A stretch of 64,000 bases of DNA, taken from Fibrella arboris (GTDB lineage Bacteria; Bacteroidota; Bacteroidia; Cytophagales; Spirosomataceae). Within the stretch, counting starts at the first letter, position 1. Each line of letters starts with the position of its first letter. Below are positions 15,096 to 24,900 of this stretch, one piece after another. The notes under the pieces are model-generated. The model did not search any database. It was not told the origin of the DNA and was given only the letters and a program-made list of their open reading frames with translations. Location of the stretch: NCBI RefSeq assembly GCF_041321095.1, contig NZ_JBGGWE010000005.1, forward strand, positions 248,001-312,000, written 5' to 3'. The translations under genes were made by a program, and so were the position numbers.

Positions 15096-18000
15096 ATGAG
15101 AAATTCCTACCGGGCATTGTCCTGTATACCCGCCAATCATCTGCGTGCAGGCTGGTATATAGTATTATTAATAGGGCTTCTACCCTTTGTTACCCAGGCA
15201 CAAACCATTACGGGCACCGTATATAGAGATTTCAACGCCGATGGTGCCTATGCAGCCATACCAGCCTCGGGTACGTACGCCTATGGTGAACCTGGCCTGG
15301 CCGGGATCGTTGTCACTGCCTATAGTTTGAACTCGGCTACAGCACCTATTTCGGCAACGACCAGCGCCCTGGGTACGTATACCCTCACAGTTGGGGCCAC
15401 AACTCAGTTCAGGGTCGAGTTCACTAATCTACCAACTGGCTATTACGACTCGTTTAAAGGTGCCAATAGCAGTACATCGGTTCAGTTCGTCAATGGCGGC
15501 TCAACCGGCGTCAATCTGGGCGTGAATCTACCCGAAAACTATTGCCAGACCAACCCACAGCTGGTCATTCCCTGCTACGAAAATGGAAGTGGAGCAGGCA
15601 ATACAAATCCGGTTGTCGTTTCATTGGATTATACGGACACAGGTTCAGGCTCGAATGTGTACCCGACCAATGTGAATGCCGATAAAGTAGGTTCGACCTG
15701 GGGCGTTGCCTACGATAGGCAACGGAAATTCACGTACCTGAGCGCATTCCTGAAACGGCAGTCTGGTTTAGGCGACCGTGGCCTCGACGGGATCTACGCA
15801 GTCGATTACACAGGCGCCACGCCTACGCTGGCGGGTGGGTTTGACCTAGAAGGCGTAATCCCATCTAATGGGGGGGCGGCCATCTCCTTCGGCAGCGTGA
15901 CCCGTACACTCATTGCAACAGGCAGTGGCACGGGCGTCAACGATTTGTCAGCCGATCGCACAAAAGCTTCACGAGATGAAGATGCCTACGCTAAAGTCGG
16001 CAAGGTCGGGTACGGCGATATTGATATTGATCAGGCTACCAACACACTATGGGCCGTCAACCTGTTCGAACGATCATTGGTAGCGATCGATATTTCTACG
16101 GCACTCTACGGAACGGCAGTACCTAACACCGTACCTGCGGCTAAAGTGAAGCGTTATTTCATCAATGGAACAACCTCGCCCTCGATCACGGGGATTCCTG
16201 CCTGTCCGAGTGGTACAATGCGGCCTTTCGCCCTGGGCTTCCGGAATGGTGTTGGTTATGTAGGTATGGTTTGTGACGGTTCAGCCCTGACAACTCCCGA
16301 CATGACGGTCAACCAACTGGCCCACGTCCTATCGTTCGATCCACAAAACCCAACGGCCTTCACGCAAGTGACCAGTGTGCCCCTCAATTACGCACGTGAG
16401 CAGGGCTGGGTCCCCTTTTCTCCCACATCGACTTTCGACGCCCTGGAGTCTGACAAATGGCAGCGGTGGATCGACGTTTACACCGACCCAACTACGTTTG
16501 GCGGTAGTGTGAACGCGGCTGCTCAGGACTTCAAAACTGGTATTAACGGCACCTTCGTAGGGGCTCCACAGCCCATGCTGTCAGACATCGAATTTCTGCC
16601 CAATGGGAGTCTGGCTTTAGGTTTTATAGATCGTTTTGCCCATCAGCAGGGCTGGGCAAATTTTGTACCTGGCTCTTCAACACAGTTGCGTAGCGCCGTT
16701 AGTCAGGGCGATGTGCTGCTGGCTTCGTTTACCGGGTCCGGGTACGTGTTTGAAGGCCCCACGGAGAATGACAACTTTACCACCCCACCCGTTGCCGCCA
16801 ATGCACAGGCAGGTCAGCTGCTCAATGATGGACCTTCCGGTGCCGGCGAGTTTTTCTACCAGGACTATTATATTGGTTCCGATGCGACTCACCCCGAAAC
16901 AGCGCTGGGCGGTTTAGCCCTGTTGCCCGGCTCGAACGAACTCACCGCCATATCCTTTGACCCGGCGGCTTTCAACGCGATGGGTGTCCGCTGGCTGAAT
17001 ACGACCACTGGCTACCAAAGCCGGGTGTATACCATCATCGCCAACACGAACATCGCTAACTTCGGTAAAGGCGCGGCGTTGGGCGATGTAGAAATCCTTT
17101 GCAACCTGTCGCCAATCGAGATTGGCAACCGGGTCTGGATCGACACCGATAATGATGGCGTCCAGGACCCCGGCGAACCCGCTTTGGCAGGGGTCGTGGT
17201 CACCCTCAAAGGACCAGGCCTGCCTACCGCCGGGGTCAACGTCACCACCAACGCCAACGGAGAATACTACTTCTCCAACGCTACAGCCGCCAATGCCACC
17301 GGCTTTGTCTACAGCCTCACCGGCCTCACAGCAGGCGCCAGCTACTCGCTCAGCTTCCCCACCAGCGCCAGCGCAGGGACCTACCTGCTGAGCAGCAAAC
17401 CCAACGCGGCAACGGGCACCAACAGCGATGCCATCGATACCGACCCCACCAGCGCGGGCAGCATCAGCTTCACCCTGGGCGCGGCAGGCGAAAACAACTT
17501 CACCTATGATGCCGCTTATTTCCAGCCCGCTGCCCTGGGCGACTATGCCTTCATCGATGCCAACAAAGACGGCATCCAGAACGCCGGGGATACGCCCCTG
17601 CCCGGCGTGACAGTGACGCTATACCAAAATGGGTCTGCCGTAGCCACCACCACCACCAACGCCTCCGGCCTCTACTCCTTCACGGGTCTGGCCCCCGGTA
17701 CGGCCAACAGTTACGTGGTAGGCTTCACAGCGCCAGTTGGTTATACCGCCACCATCAGTAATGTAGGCTCCGACACGGCTGATTCGGACGTCAGTCCAAG
17801 CACGGGCAAAACCCAGTCGGTGACCCTGGCGCCGGGCGAAAACAACCCCACCCTAGACGCGGGCTTCTACCTGTTGCCCGCTTCGCTGGGCGACTACGTG
17901 TTCGTGGATGCCAACAAAGACGGCATCCAGAATACGGGCGACACGCCCATTGCCGGGGTGCGGGTGAGCTTGTATCGAAACGGCAGTGCGGTGGCCTCCA

Positions 18001-21000
18001 CGACCACCGATGCCAATGGCCTGTATTCCTTCACGGGGCTGACGCCCGGTACGGCCAACAGCTATGTGGTGGGCTTCACCGCCCCGGCGGGCTACACGGC
18101 CACCATCAGCAACGTGGGCTCGGATACGGCGGACTCGGATGCCGATCCCCTCACCGGCCGTACCCAGAGTGTCACCCTGGCGCCGGGCGAGCACAACCCC
18201 ACCCTGGACGCGGGTTTCTATCTACCCACTGCAGGCCTGGGTGACTATGTCTTTATCGACAACAACGCGAATGGGCAGCAGGATGCCGGGGATTCGCCCC
18301 TACCCGGTGTAGTGGTTACCCTGATGAGCAATGGCACAGTGGTGGCCACGACCACCACCAGCGCCTCCGGCCTCTACTCGTTCACCGGACTTACCCCTGG
18401 TAAACCCTACAGTGTCAGCTTCACCGCCCCGGCAGGCTATTCGGCTACCGCACAGAACACGGGCAACGATGCCACCGATTCGGACGGCAACCCCGCCACG
18501 GGCCTGACGGGTGTCTACTCCCTGAGCGTCGATGAGTTCAACCCCACCATCGACATGGGCTTCTACCGGCCGGCTTCCCTGGGAGACTATGTCTTCGAGG
18601 ACAAGAACAGAAACGGCCAGCAGGATGCCGGGGACCTGCCCATTGCGGGTGTGGTGGTGACCCTGGTGAGTAATGGCACGGTAGTAACCACCACCCTGAC
18701 CAATGCCAGCGGCCTCTACAGTTTCACAGGCCTCACCCCGGGGATTCCCTATTCGGTGAGCTTCACTAGCCCGGCGGGCTACTCGGCCACCAGCCCTAAC
18801 ACGGGCAGTGATGCCACTGATTCGGACCCCGTGGGTGGGGTAACCGCTCCGGTCACCCTGACCAGCGGCGAAAACAACCCCACCCTGGATGCGGGCTTCT
18901 ACCAGCCCACGGCCAGCCTGGGCAACTTCGTCTTCGAGGATGTCAACAAAGACGGCCTTCAGGACGGGGGTGACCTGCCCATTCCAGGAGCCCTTGTTAC
19001 GCTCTTGCAAAGTGGCACGGTAGCGGGTACCACCCTGACCGACGCTAATGGACTGTACAGTTTCACAGGCCTCACACCGGGCATTCCCTATTCGGTGAGC
19101 TTCACCACCCCGACAGGCTTCTCGACCACGTCGAGTCCGAATGTGGGCAGCAACGATGCCATCGACTCCGACCCTGTGGGCGGGGTAACCGCTCCGGTCA
19201 CGCTGACCAGCGGGGAGAACAACACCACTCTGGATGCAGGGTTCGTTCGGCCAATCATGCCTGCCTCGCTGGGCGACTACACCTTCATCGATGCCAATAA
19301 GAACGGCATTCAGGATGCGGCCGATGCACCCCTGCCAGGGGTGGTCGTGACCCTCTACCAGAACGGGTCGGCCGTGGCCACGACCACCACCAACGCCAGT
19401 GGTCTCTACAGCTTTACGGGCCTGGCCCCCGGTACGGCCAACAGCTATGTGGTGGGCTTCACCGCCCCGGCGGGCTACACGGCCACCATCAGCAACGTGG
19501 GCTCGGATACGGCGGACTCGGACGCCAATCCCCTCACCGGCCGTACCCAGAGTGTCACCCTGGCGCCGGGCGAAAACAACCCCACCCTGGACGCGGGTTT
19601 CTATCTGCCTACAGCAGGCCTGGGCGACTATGTCTTCGAGGATAAAAATGCCAACGGCATTCAGGATGCAGGCGACCTACCCATCCCCGGCGTTAAGGTC
19701 ACCCTCTACACCAGCGGCACATCCATAGCCACCACCCTAACCGATGCCAACGGCCTTTACTCCTTCACTGGCCTCACCCCGGGTACTGCCTACACGGTAG
19801 GCTTCGGCAAACCAGCGGGCTACGTACCCACCCTGGCCAACGTGGGCAACGATGCACTGGACTCGGATGCCAACACAGTAACTGGCCTGACGGGGCCCTA
19901 CAGCCTGAGTGTCGATGAGTTCAACCCTACCGTGGATGCAGGCTTCTACCGCCCCGCCTCCCTGGGGGACTATGTGTTCAACGACAACAACCGCGATGGC
20001 ATCCAGAACGTCGGCGACACGCCAATCCCAGGAGTGACCGTGGTGCTCTACCAGAACGGCACGCCAGTGGCTACCACCACTACCGATGCCAATGGCGTGT
20101 ATTCGTTCACTGGCCTCACCCCCGGAACGGCCAATACCTACAGTGTGGGCTTCACCCAGCCAGCCGGGTTCGTACCCACCTTGGCCAACGTGGGCTTCGA
20201 CGGAGTGGACTCGGACGCTGACCCCATTACCGGACGCACCGCCGGTCTGACGCTGAGCTCGGGGGAGAGCAACACCTCGGTGGATGCGGGCTTCTACCAG
20301 CCCACGGCCAGCCTGGGCAACTTCGTCTTCGAGGATGTTAACAAAGACGGCCTTCAGGACGGGGGTGACCTGCCCATTCCAGGAGCCCTTGTTACGCTCT
20401 TGCAAAGTGGCACGGTAGCAGGTACCACCCTGACCGACGTCAATGGCCTCTACAGTTTCACGGGCCTCACACCGGGGATTCCCTATTCGGTGAGCTTCAC
20501 TACGCCGACAGGCTTCTCGACGACCACGACAGCCAACGTGGGTAGCAACGATGCGATTGATTCGGACCCCGTGGGGGGCGTCACCGCTCCGGTCACCCTG
20601 ACGGCGGGGGAGAACAACCCCACCCTGGATGCGGGCTTTGTGCGGGCAGTGACCCCAGCCGTCACCTACGCCCTTTCTAAAACGGTAGACAAGAGCCGTA
20701 TTGCCAAAGGTAGTATCGTCACTTACACCGTCTCGCTAACCAACACCTCGGTGACCTCGGCAACCAACGTAGTGGTGACCGATACCTTCAGCACTACAGG
20801 GGTAAGTGTAGTGGGGTCAGCAACGGCCTCCTCAGGTACGTTCGTTCCCTCAGCGACGGGGGGCCTCTGGACGATTCCTACCCTGGCCGGAGGAGCCGTA
20901 GCGACTCTCCGTTTTCAGGCTCTGGTGAACACGGAAGGCCTGGTTTATAACGTAGCTACCGCCCCGGGCGGAACCAGCACTACCGCTACAGCCTGTCTGA

Positions 21001-21590
21001 CAGTGCCCTTCCATGTCTGCGAAGGAATCCCCTTTGAGTTTGAAATCTCGGGACCCACCAGCTACGGCACTTACCAGTGGAGTCGCAATGGGGTGCCTAT
21101 AGCGGGAGCCACTTCGGCCAGCCTGAGCGTGACAGCTATCGGTGAATATACGCTGGCAACCACCAACTCAGCGGGTTGCCCCGACGGCTCGTGCTGCCCC
21201 TTCGTGATCGTTGCCGATCCGGCACCCAGCCTCACGGCCACAGCCCTAGCCGCTAGCTGCACCGGCTCGACCCCCGCCAACAACGCCCAGCTCACCCTGA
21301 TGGGTAGCTCGACCAACGCCGTGAGCTACAACGTCAGCCTGGGCAGCAGCTTCACGGCCAGCCCCCCGCTGTTCGCCACTGACCAACCCCTGGCAGGTCT
21401 GACCCCAGGCAGCGTCCTGCTGGCCAATCAGCCCAACCCGCTTTCGGCCCCCGGTACAACCTATACCATACGGGTCTATTCGGCGGAAGGCTGCTTCAGC
21501 GATGTGGTCGTGGTGATCCCTCCCGCTCAGTGCCAGTGCCCACCGGTCAAATGCGCGCCATTCGTAGTCAGGAAGGTCGCTCGCCGGTAG
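15096..21590 (+). CDS. Giant secreted adhesin with 10 SdrD-B repeats, DUF11 domain and Cys/basic tail
   Basis: The 2164-aa protein begins with a signal peptide (WYIVLLIGLLPFVTQAQ). An N-terminal SdrD-B-like domain (ITGTVYRDFNADGAY) and a beta-propeller-like region (about 150-660, with GDIDIDQATNTLWAVNLFER) follow. Residues about 674-1855 are ten SdrD-B repeats of about 115 aa, each opening with a Ca-binding-like loop (DANKDGIQNAGD) and ending GENNPTLDAGFY. A DUF11 domain (about 1856-1970, KGSIVTYTVSLTNTS), an Ig-like domain and a last domain with the tail CQCPPVKCAPFVVRKVARR complete it. There is no LPXTG and no classic type IX tail. It probably forms a long Ca-stiffened surface fibre for adhesion or matrix. 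The start is supported by the leader and N-terminus shared with the next adhesin (SCIP motif). Confidence 0.9.
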   Translation: MRNSYRALSCIPANHLRAGWYIVLLIGLLPFVTQAQTITGTVYRDFNADGAYAAIPASGTYAYGEPGLAGIVVTAYSLNSATAPISATTSALGTYTLTVGATTQFRVEFTNLPTGYYDSFKGANSSTSVQFVNGGSTGVNLGVNLPENYCQTNPQLVIPCYENGSGAGNTNPVVVSLDYTDTGSGSNVYPTNVNADKVGSTWGVAYDRQRKFTYLSAFLKRQSGLGDRGLDGIYAVDYTGATPTLAGGFDLEGVIPSNGGAAISFGSVTRTLIATGSGTGVNDLSADRTKASRDEDAYAKVGKVGYGDIDIDQATNTLWAVNLFERSLVAIDISTALYGTAVPNTVPAAKVKRYFINGTTSPSITGIPACPSGTMRPFALGFRNGVGYVGMVCDGSALTTPDMTVNQLAHVLSFDPQNPTAFTQVTSVPLNYAREQGWVPFSPTSTFDALESDKWQRWIDVYTDPTTFGGSVNAAAQDFKTGINGTFVGAPQPMLSDIEFLPNGSLALGFIDRFAHQQGWANFVPGSSTQLRSAVSQGDVLLASFTGSGYVFEGPTENDNFTTPPVAANAQAGQLLNDGPSGAGEFFYQDYYIGSDATHPETALGGLALLPGSNELTAISFDPAAFNAMGVRWLNTTTGYQSRVYTIIANTNIANFGKGAALGDVEILCNLSPIEIGNRVWIDTDNDGVQDPGEPALAGVVVTLKGPGLPTAGVNVTTNANGEYYFSNATAANATGFVYSLTGLTAGASYSLSFPTSASAGTYLLSSKPNAATGTNSDAIDTDPTSAGSISFTLGAAGENNFTYDAAYFQPAALGDYAFIDANKDGIQNAGDTPLPGVTVTLYQNGSAVATTTTNASGLYSFTGLAPGTANSYVVGFTAPVGYTATISNVGSDTADSDVSPSTGKTQSVTLAPGENNPTLDAGFYLLPASLGDYVFVDANKDGIQNTGDTPIAGVRVSLYRNGSAVASTTTDANGLYSFTGLTPGTANSYVVGFTAPAGYTATISNVGSDTADSDADPLTGRTQSVTLAPGEHNPTLDAGFYLPTAGLGDYVFIDNNANGQQDAGDSPLPGVVVTLMSNGTVVATTTTSASGLYSFTGLTPGKPYSVSFTAPAGYSATAQNTGNDATDSDGNPATGLTGVYSLSVDEFNPTIDMGFYRPASLGDYVFEDKNRNGQQDAGDLPIAGVVVTLVSNGTVVTTTLTNASGLYSFTGLTPGIPYSVSFTSPAGYSATSPNTGSDATDSDPVGGVTAPVTLTSGENNPTLDAGFYQPTASLGNFVFEDVNKDGLQDGGDLPIPGALVTLLQSGTVAGTTLTDANGLYSFTGLTPGIPYSVSFTTPTGFSTTSSPNVGSNDAIDSDPVGGVTAPVTLTSGENNTTLDAGFVRPIMPASLGDYTFIDANKNGIQDAADAPLPGVVVTLYQNGSAVATTTTNASGLYSFTGLAPGTANSYVVGFTAPAGYTATISNVGSDTADSDANPLTGRTQSVTLAPGENNPTLDAGFYLPTAGLGDYVFEDKNANGIQDAGDLPIPGVKVTLYTSGTSIATTLTDANGLYSFTGLTPGTAYTVGFGKPAGYVPTLANVGNDALDSDANTVTGLTGPYSLSVDEFNPTVDAGFYRPASLGDYVFNDNNRDGIQNVGDTPIPGVTVVLYQNGTPVATTTTDANGVYSFTGLTPGTANTYSVGFTQPAGFVPTLANVGFDGVDSDADPITGRTAGLTLSSGESNTSVDAGFYQPTASLGNFVFEDVNKDGLQDGGDLPIPGALVTLLQSGTVAGTTLTDVNGLYSFTGLTPGIPYSVSFTTPTGFSTTTTANVGSNDAIDSDPVGGVTAPVTLTAGENNPTLDAGFVRAVTPAVTYALSKTVDKSRIAKGSIVTYTVSLTNTSVTSATNVVVTDTFSTTGVSVVGSATASSGTFVPSATGGLWTIPTLAGGAVATLRFQALVNTEGLVYNVATAPGGTSTTATACLTVPFHVCEGIPFEFEISGPTSYGTYQWSRNGVPIAGATSASLSVTAIGEYTLATTNSAGCPDGSCCPFVIVADPAPSLTATALAASCTGSTPANNAQLTLMGSSTNAVSYNVSLGSSFTASPPLFATDQPLAGLTPGSVLLANQPNPLSAPGTTYTIRVYSAEGCFSDVVVVIPPAQCQCPPVKCAPFVVRKVARR
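17119..17617 (+). repeat. 499-bp exact direct repeat, copy A
   Basis: This block encodes SdrD-B repeat 1 and the start of repeat 2 and is identical base for base to 23892-24390 in the neighbouring adhesin gene, 6773 bp away. Identity begins and stops abruptly inside coding sequence, while the regions just before it encode clearly different proteins. Confidence 0.9.
21154..21546 (+). repeat. 393-bp near-exact repeat of the C-terminal domain, copy A
   Basis: It matches 28281-28673 with one mismatch (a silent C/T in the GSVLL codons). It covers the last Ig-like part and the terminal domain up to the CxCPP motif, then diverges in the last 14 codons. Confidence 0.88.
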
Positions 21591-21997
21591 GATACACGAT
21601 CACTAGTATAGAGTTAGCTTGGGCCAGCCCTGTAGAGGGCTGGCCCACCTTTTTCAGGTTATAGCCCACCAAGGCAATCGAGCGCTTGCGCTTATTGAGT
21701 AATTGGTACAATTATTGTTTTGACGCGAAAATCTGTGCACTAGATTAAAATACTTAATCTAGTGCTTTTATCTATTATATAAAAAATACTAGTTTTAACC
21801 TTAGCCAACAGGCGGCAATTAAAACATATTTTATATATAACAAACTGACAAACAATAGTTTAATTTAAAAATATTACTCATATATAACTTCTGTTAATTT
21901 ATGATTTTTACTTAATCTGGCTCATCATAGTTACAATGGCCTTGCAATTGTGCATGCTGGAGGAGTAAATACTTATCTAGCTGCAAATTTTTTGGTC
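21591..21997. other. 407-bp AT-rich intergenic region between the two giant adhesins
   Basis: It contains the terminator at 21621-21655, a second hairpin at 21737-21765 (GCACTAGATTAA paired with TTAATCTAGTGC, followed by TTTT) and a very AT-rich stretch to about 21930. The last 30 bases repeat the leader found before the first adhesin. No gene seen. Confidence 0.65.
21621..21655 (+). terminator. Rho-independent terminator of the first giant adhesin
   Basis: GGGCCAGCCCT pairs perfectly with AGGGCTGGCCC around a GTAG loop, followed by ACCTTTTTC. It lies 30 bp past the stop codon. Confidence 0.85.
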
Positions 21998-24900
21998 ATG
22001 AAAAATCACTACCGGACTCTATCCTGTATTCCAATCCATTGGCGGGTTCTGAGTTGGTGCCTCGTCTTTTTGGTAGGTCTCTTACCTGTATTTGCTCAAG
22101 CTCAAGCCATAACAGGTACTGTTTACAGGGATTTTAACAGTAATGGCGTTTACGACACCGCTCCTACGTCTGGCACAAATACGTATGCTGAAATCGGTGC
22201 ACAGGGTGTAGTGGTAACAGGTTATCCGATCACAGGCAATCCAGTATCGGCTACAACGAGCGCTACCGGTAGCTTCACCATCTCAGGGCTGTCGGGTAGC
22301 GTCCGCCTGGAATTTACCAACCTGCCATCCGGCGATTTCGATTCGTTTCGGGGCAGCAGCAGTGGTACGTCTGTCCAGTTCGTGACAGCGGGAGCTACCA
22401 ACGCAAATTTCGGTATCAACTACCCGGCCAACTACTGCCAAACGACCAATCCGCAACTAATAACGACCTGTTTTGTTGCCATAAACGCCACCAACTCCCC
22501 CCCGTTAGGCAGCCGCGACGCGTTGGTGGGCGTTCCATATGAAGTTGTGGAGACCACGAAAACGGTCAGCCACTACGCTGTGGTGAACGACATCGGCGCT
22601 GCCTGGGGGCTGGCTTACAAGAAAGATACGAAACAGCTTTTTTCGGCAGCTTTCACGAAGCGGCATGTGGGCTTTGCCGCTGGTGGTCCAAACGCGATTT
22701 ATGTCACTAATTTAGCTTCCGCTACGCCTACGACAACGCAGTTTTTCAATTTTACTACCGTTGGCGGTACCGCTGTCACGTCGACAACCGAGGCACACGG
22801 TAATGACATTCCCACCGCCCTTAACAGCAGTAATCGGTTAGACAGTTATGACCTACCAGCTTTTAATGCGGTGGGCAAAACAAGTCTGGGCGATATCGAC
22901 ATTTCAGACGACGATAAAACTCTTTACGTTGTCAACCTTAAGAACCGCACGTTATATCTGATCGATATAGCGACGAAAACACCCACTGCCTTTGCTATCC
23001 CAAACCCCTGTGGTGGACAAAGCTATCGGCCCTTTGCCGTCAAATATTATCGGGGTAAAGCTTATCTGGGCGTGGTATGTACGAGGGAGGATCTTGACCT
23101 GGATGCCAACAACGACGGTAAACCCGATACCTACACCAGTACGGCTGGGTTGAGCGCAACAGTCTATGAATTTAATGGCAGTTCGTTCAACAGCGTCCTG
23201 TCGTTTCCGCTCACTTATAAAAAGCAGCCTACCAACGCCGACCAGACAGGGCAGGCCAGGGCAGAATACTGGCGTCCCTGGTCTACCGCTTACCAATCTG
23301 ACCGGACAGATACGAGTTACCCCGAGGCGTGGTTAACCGATATTGAATTTGATGTTGACGGCGATATGATCCTGGGGCTTCGCGACCGGTTTGGCGACCA
23401 GATGGGTTACCAGAACCATCGGCCAATTGCCGGCGACGCAGTCCTGGTCAGTGTCATCAGTCCGGGCGAAGTGTTACGGGCAGGGAAGTGTAATCCCACA
23501 GACACACAATGGACGCTCGAAAGCAACGGTTCTATCTGTGGCAGCACGGCATCGTCGAATCAGACGGCTAGCGAAGGCCCCGGATCAGGAAAATACTATT
23601 GGGGTGACCGGGTGCAGAACGGAGCCAATCATGGCATGAGCTCCCAGGCAGGGCTGGCTTTGCTGGCGGGTAGTGGTAAATTGGCGATGACGGCCGTTGA
23701 TCCGCTGGACGATTTCAACACGGGCGGTATCAAACGACTAATCAATCTCACGGGTGCTAAAGATGGCAATACCACCGGAACCAGCACTAATCCAGGTGCC
23801 GGGGCCATGTTGTATGGCGGTAGTGCGCTGGAATATGGTAAAGCAAATGGCCTGGGTGACCTGGAGGTGCTGTGTAACCAGGCACCAATTCAGATTGGCA
23901 ACCGGGTCTGGATCGACACCGATAATGATGGCGTCCAGGACCCCGGCGAACCCGCTTTGGCAGGGGTCGTGGTCACCCTCAAAGGACCAGGCCTGCCTAC
24001 CGCCGGGGTCAACGTCACCACCAACGCCAACGGAGAATACTACTTCTCCAACGCTACAGCCGCCAATGCCACCGGCTTTGTCTACAGCCTCACCGGCCTC
24101 ACAGCAGGCGCCAGCTACTCGCTCAGCTTCCCCACCAGCGCCAGCGCAGGGACCTACCTGCTGAGCAGCAAACCCAACGCGGCAACGGGCACCAACAGCG
24201 ATGCCATCGATACCGACCCCACCAGCGCGGGCAGCATCAGCTTCACCCTGGGCGCGGCAGGCGAAAACAACTTCACCTATGATGCCGCTTATTTCCAGCC
24301 CGCTGCCCTGGGCGACTATGCCTTCATCGATGCCAACAAAGACGGCATCCAGAACGCCGGGGATACGCCCCTGCCCGGCGTGACAGTGACACTGTATCAG
24401 AACGGATCAGCCGTAGCCACCACCACCACCAACGCCTCCGGCCTCTACTCCTTCACGGGTCTGGCCCCCGGTACGGCCAACAGCTATGTGGTGGGCTTCA
24501 CCACCCCAACGGGCTACACGGCCACCATCACCAACGTGGGCTCCGACACGGCGGACTCGGACGTCAGTCCAAGCACGGGCAAAACCCAGAGTGTCACCCT
24601 GGCGCCGGGCGAAAACAACCCCACCCTGGACGCGGGCTTCTACCTGTTGCCCGCTTCGCTGGGCGACTACGTGTTCGTGGATGCCAACAAAGACGGCATC
24701 CAGAATACGGGCGACACGCCCATTGCCGGGGTGCGGGTGAGCTTGTATCGAAACGGCAGTGCGGTGGCCTCCACGACCACCGATGCCAATGGCCTGTATT
24801 CCTTCACGGGGCTGACGCCCGGTACGGCCAACAGCTATGTGGTGGGCTTCACCGCCCCGGCGGGCTACACGGCCACCATCAGCAACGTGGGCTCGGATAC

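Noticed and set aside
18300..19010. Long minus-strand open frames inside the SdrD-B repeats (also at 19737-20405 and 24407-24967)
   Set aside because: They are antisense by-products of GC-rich repeated codons and recur at equivalent repeat positions; no signals for translation.
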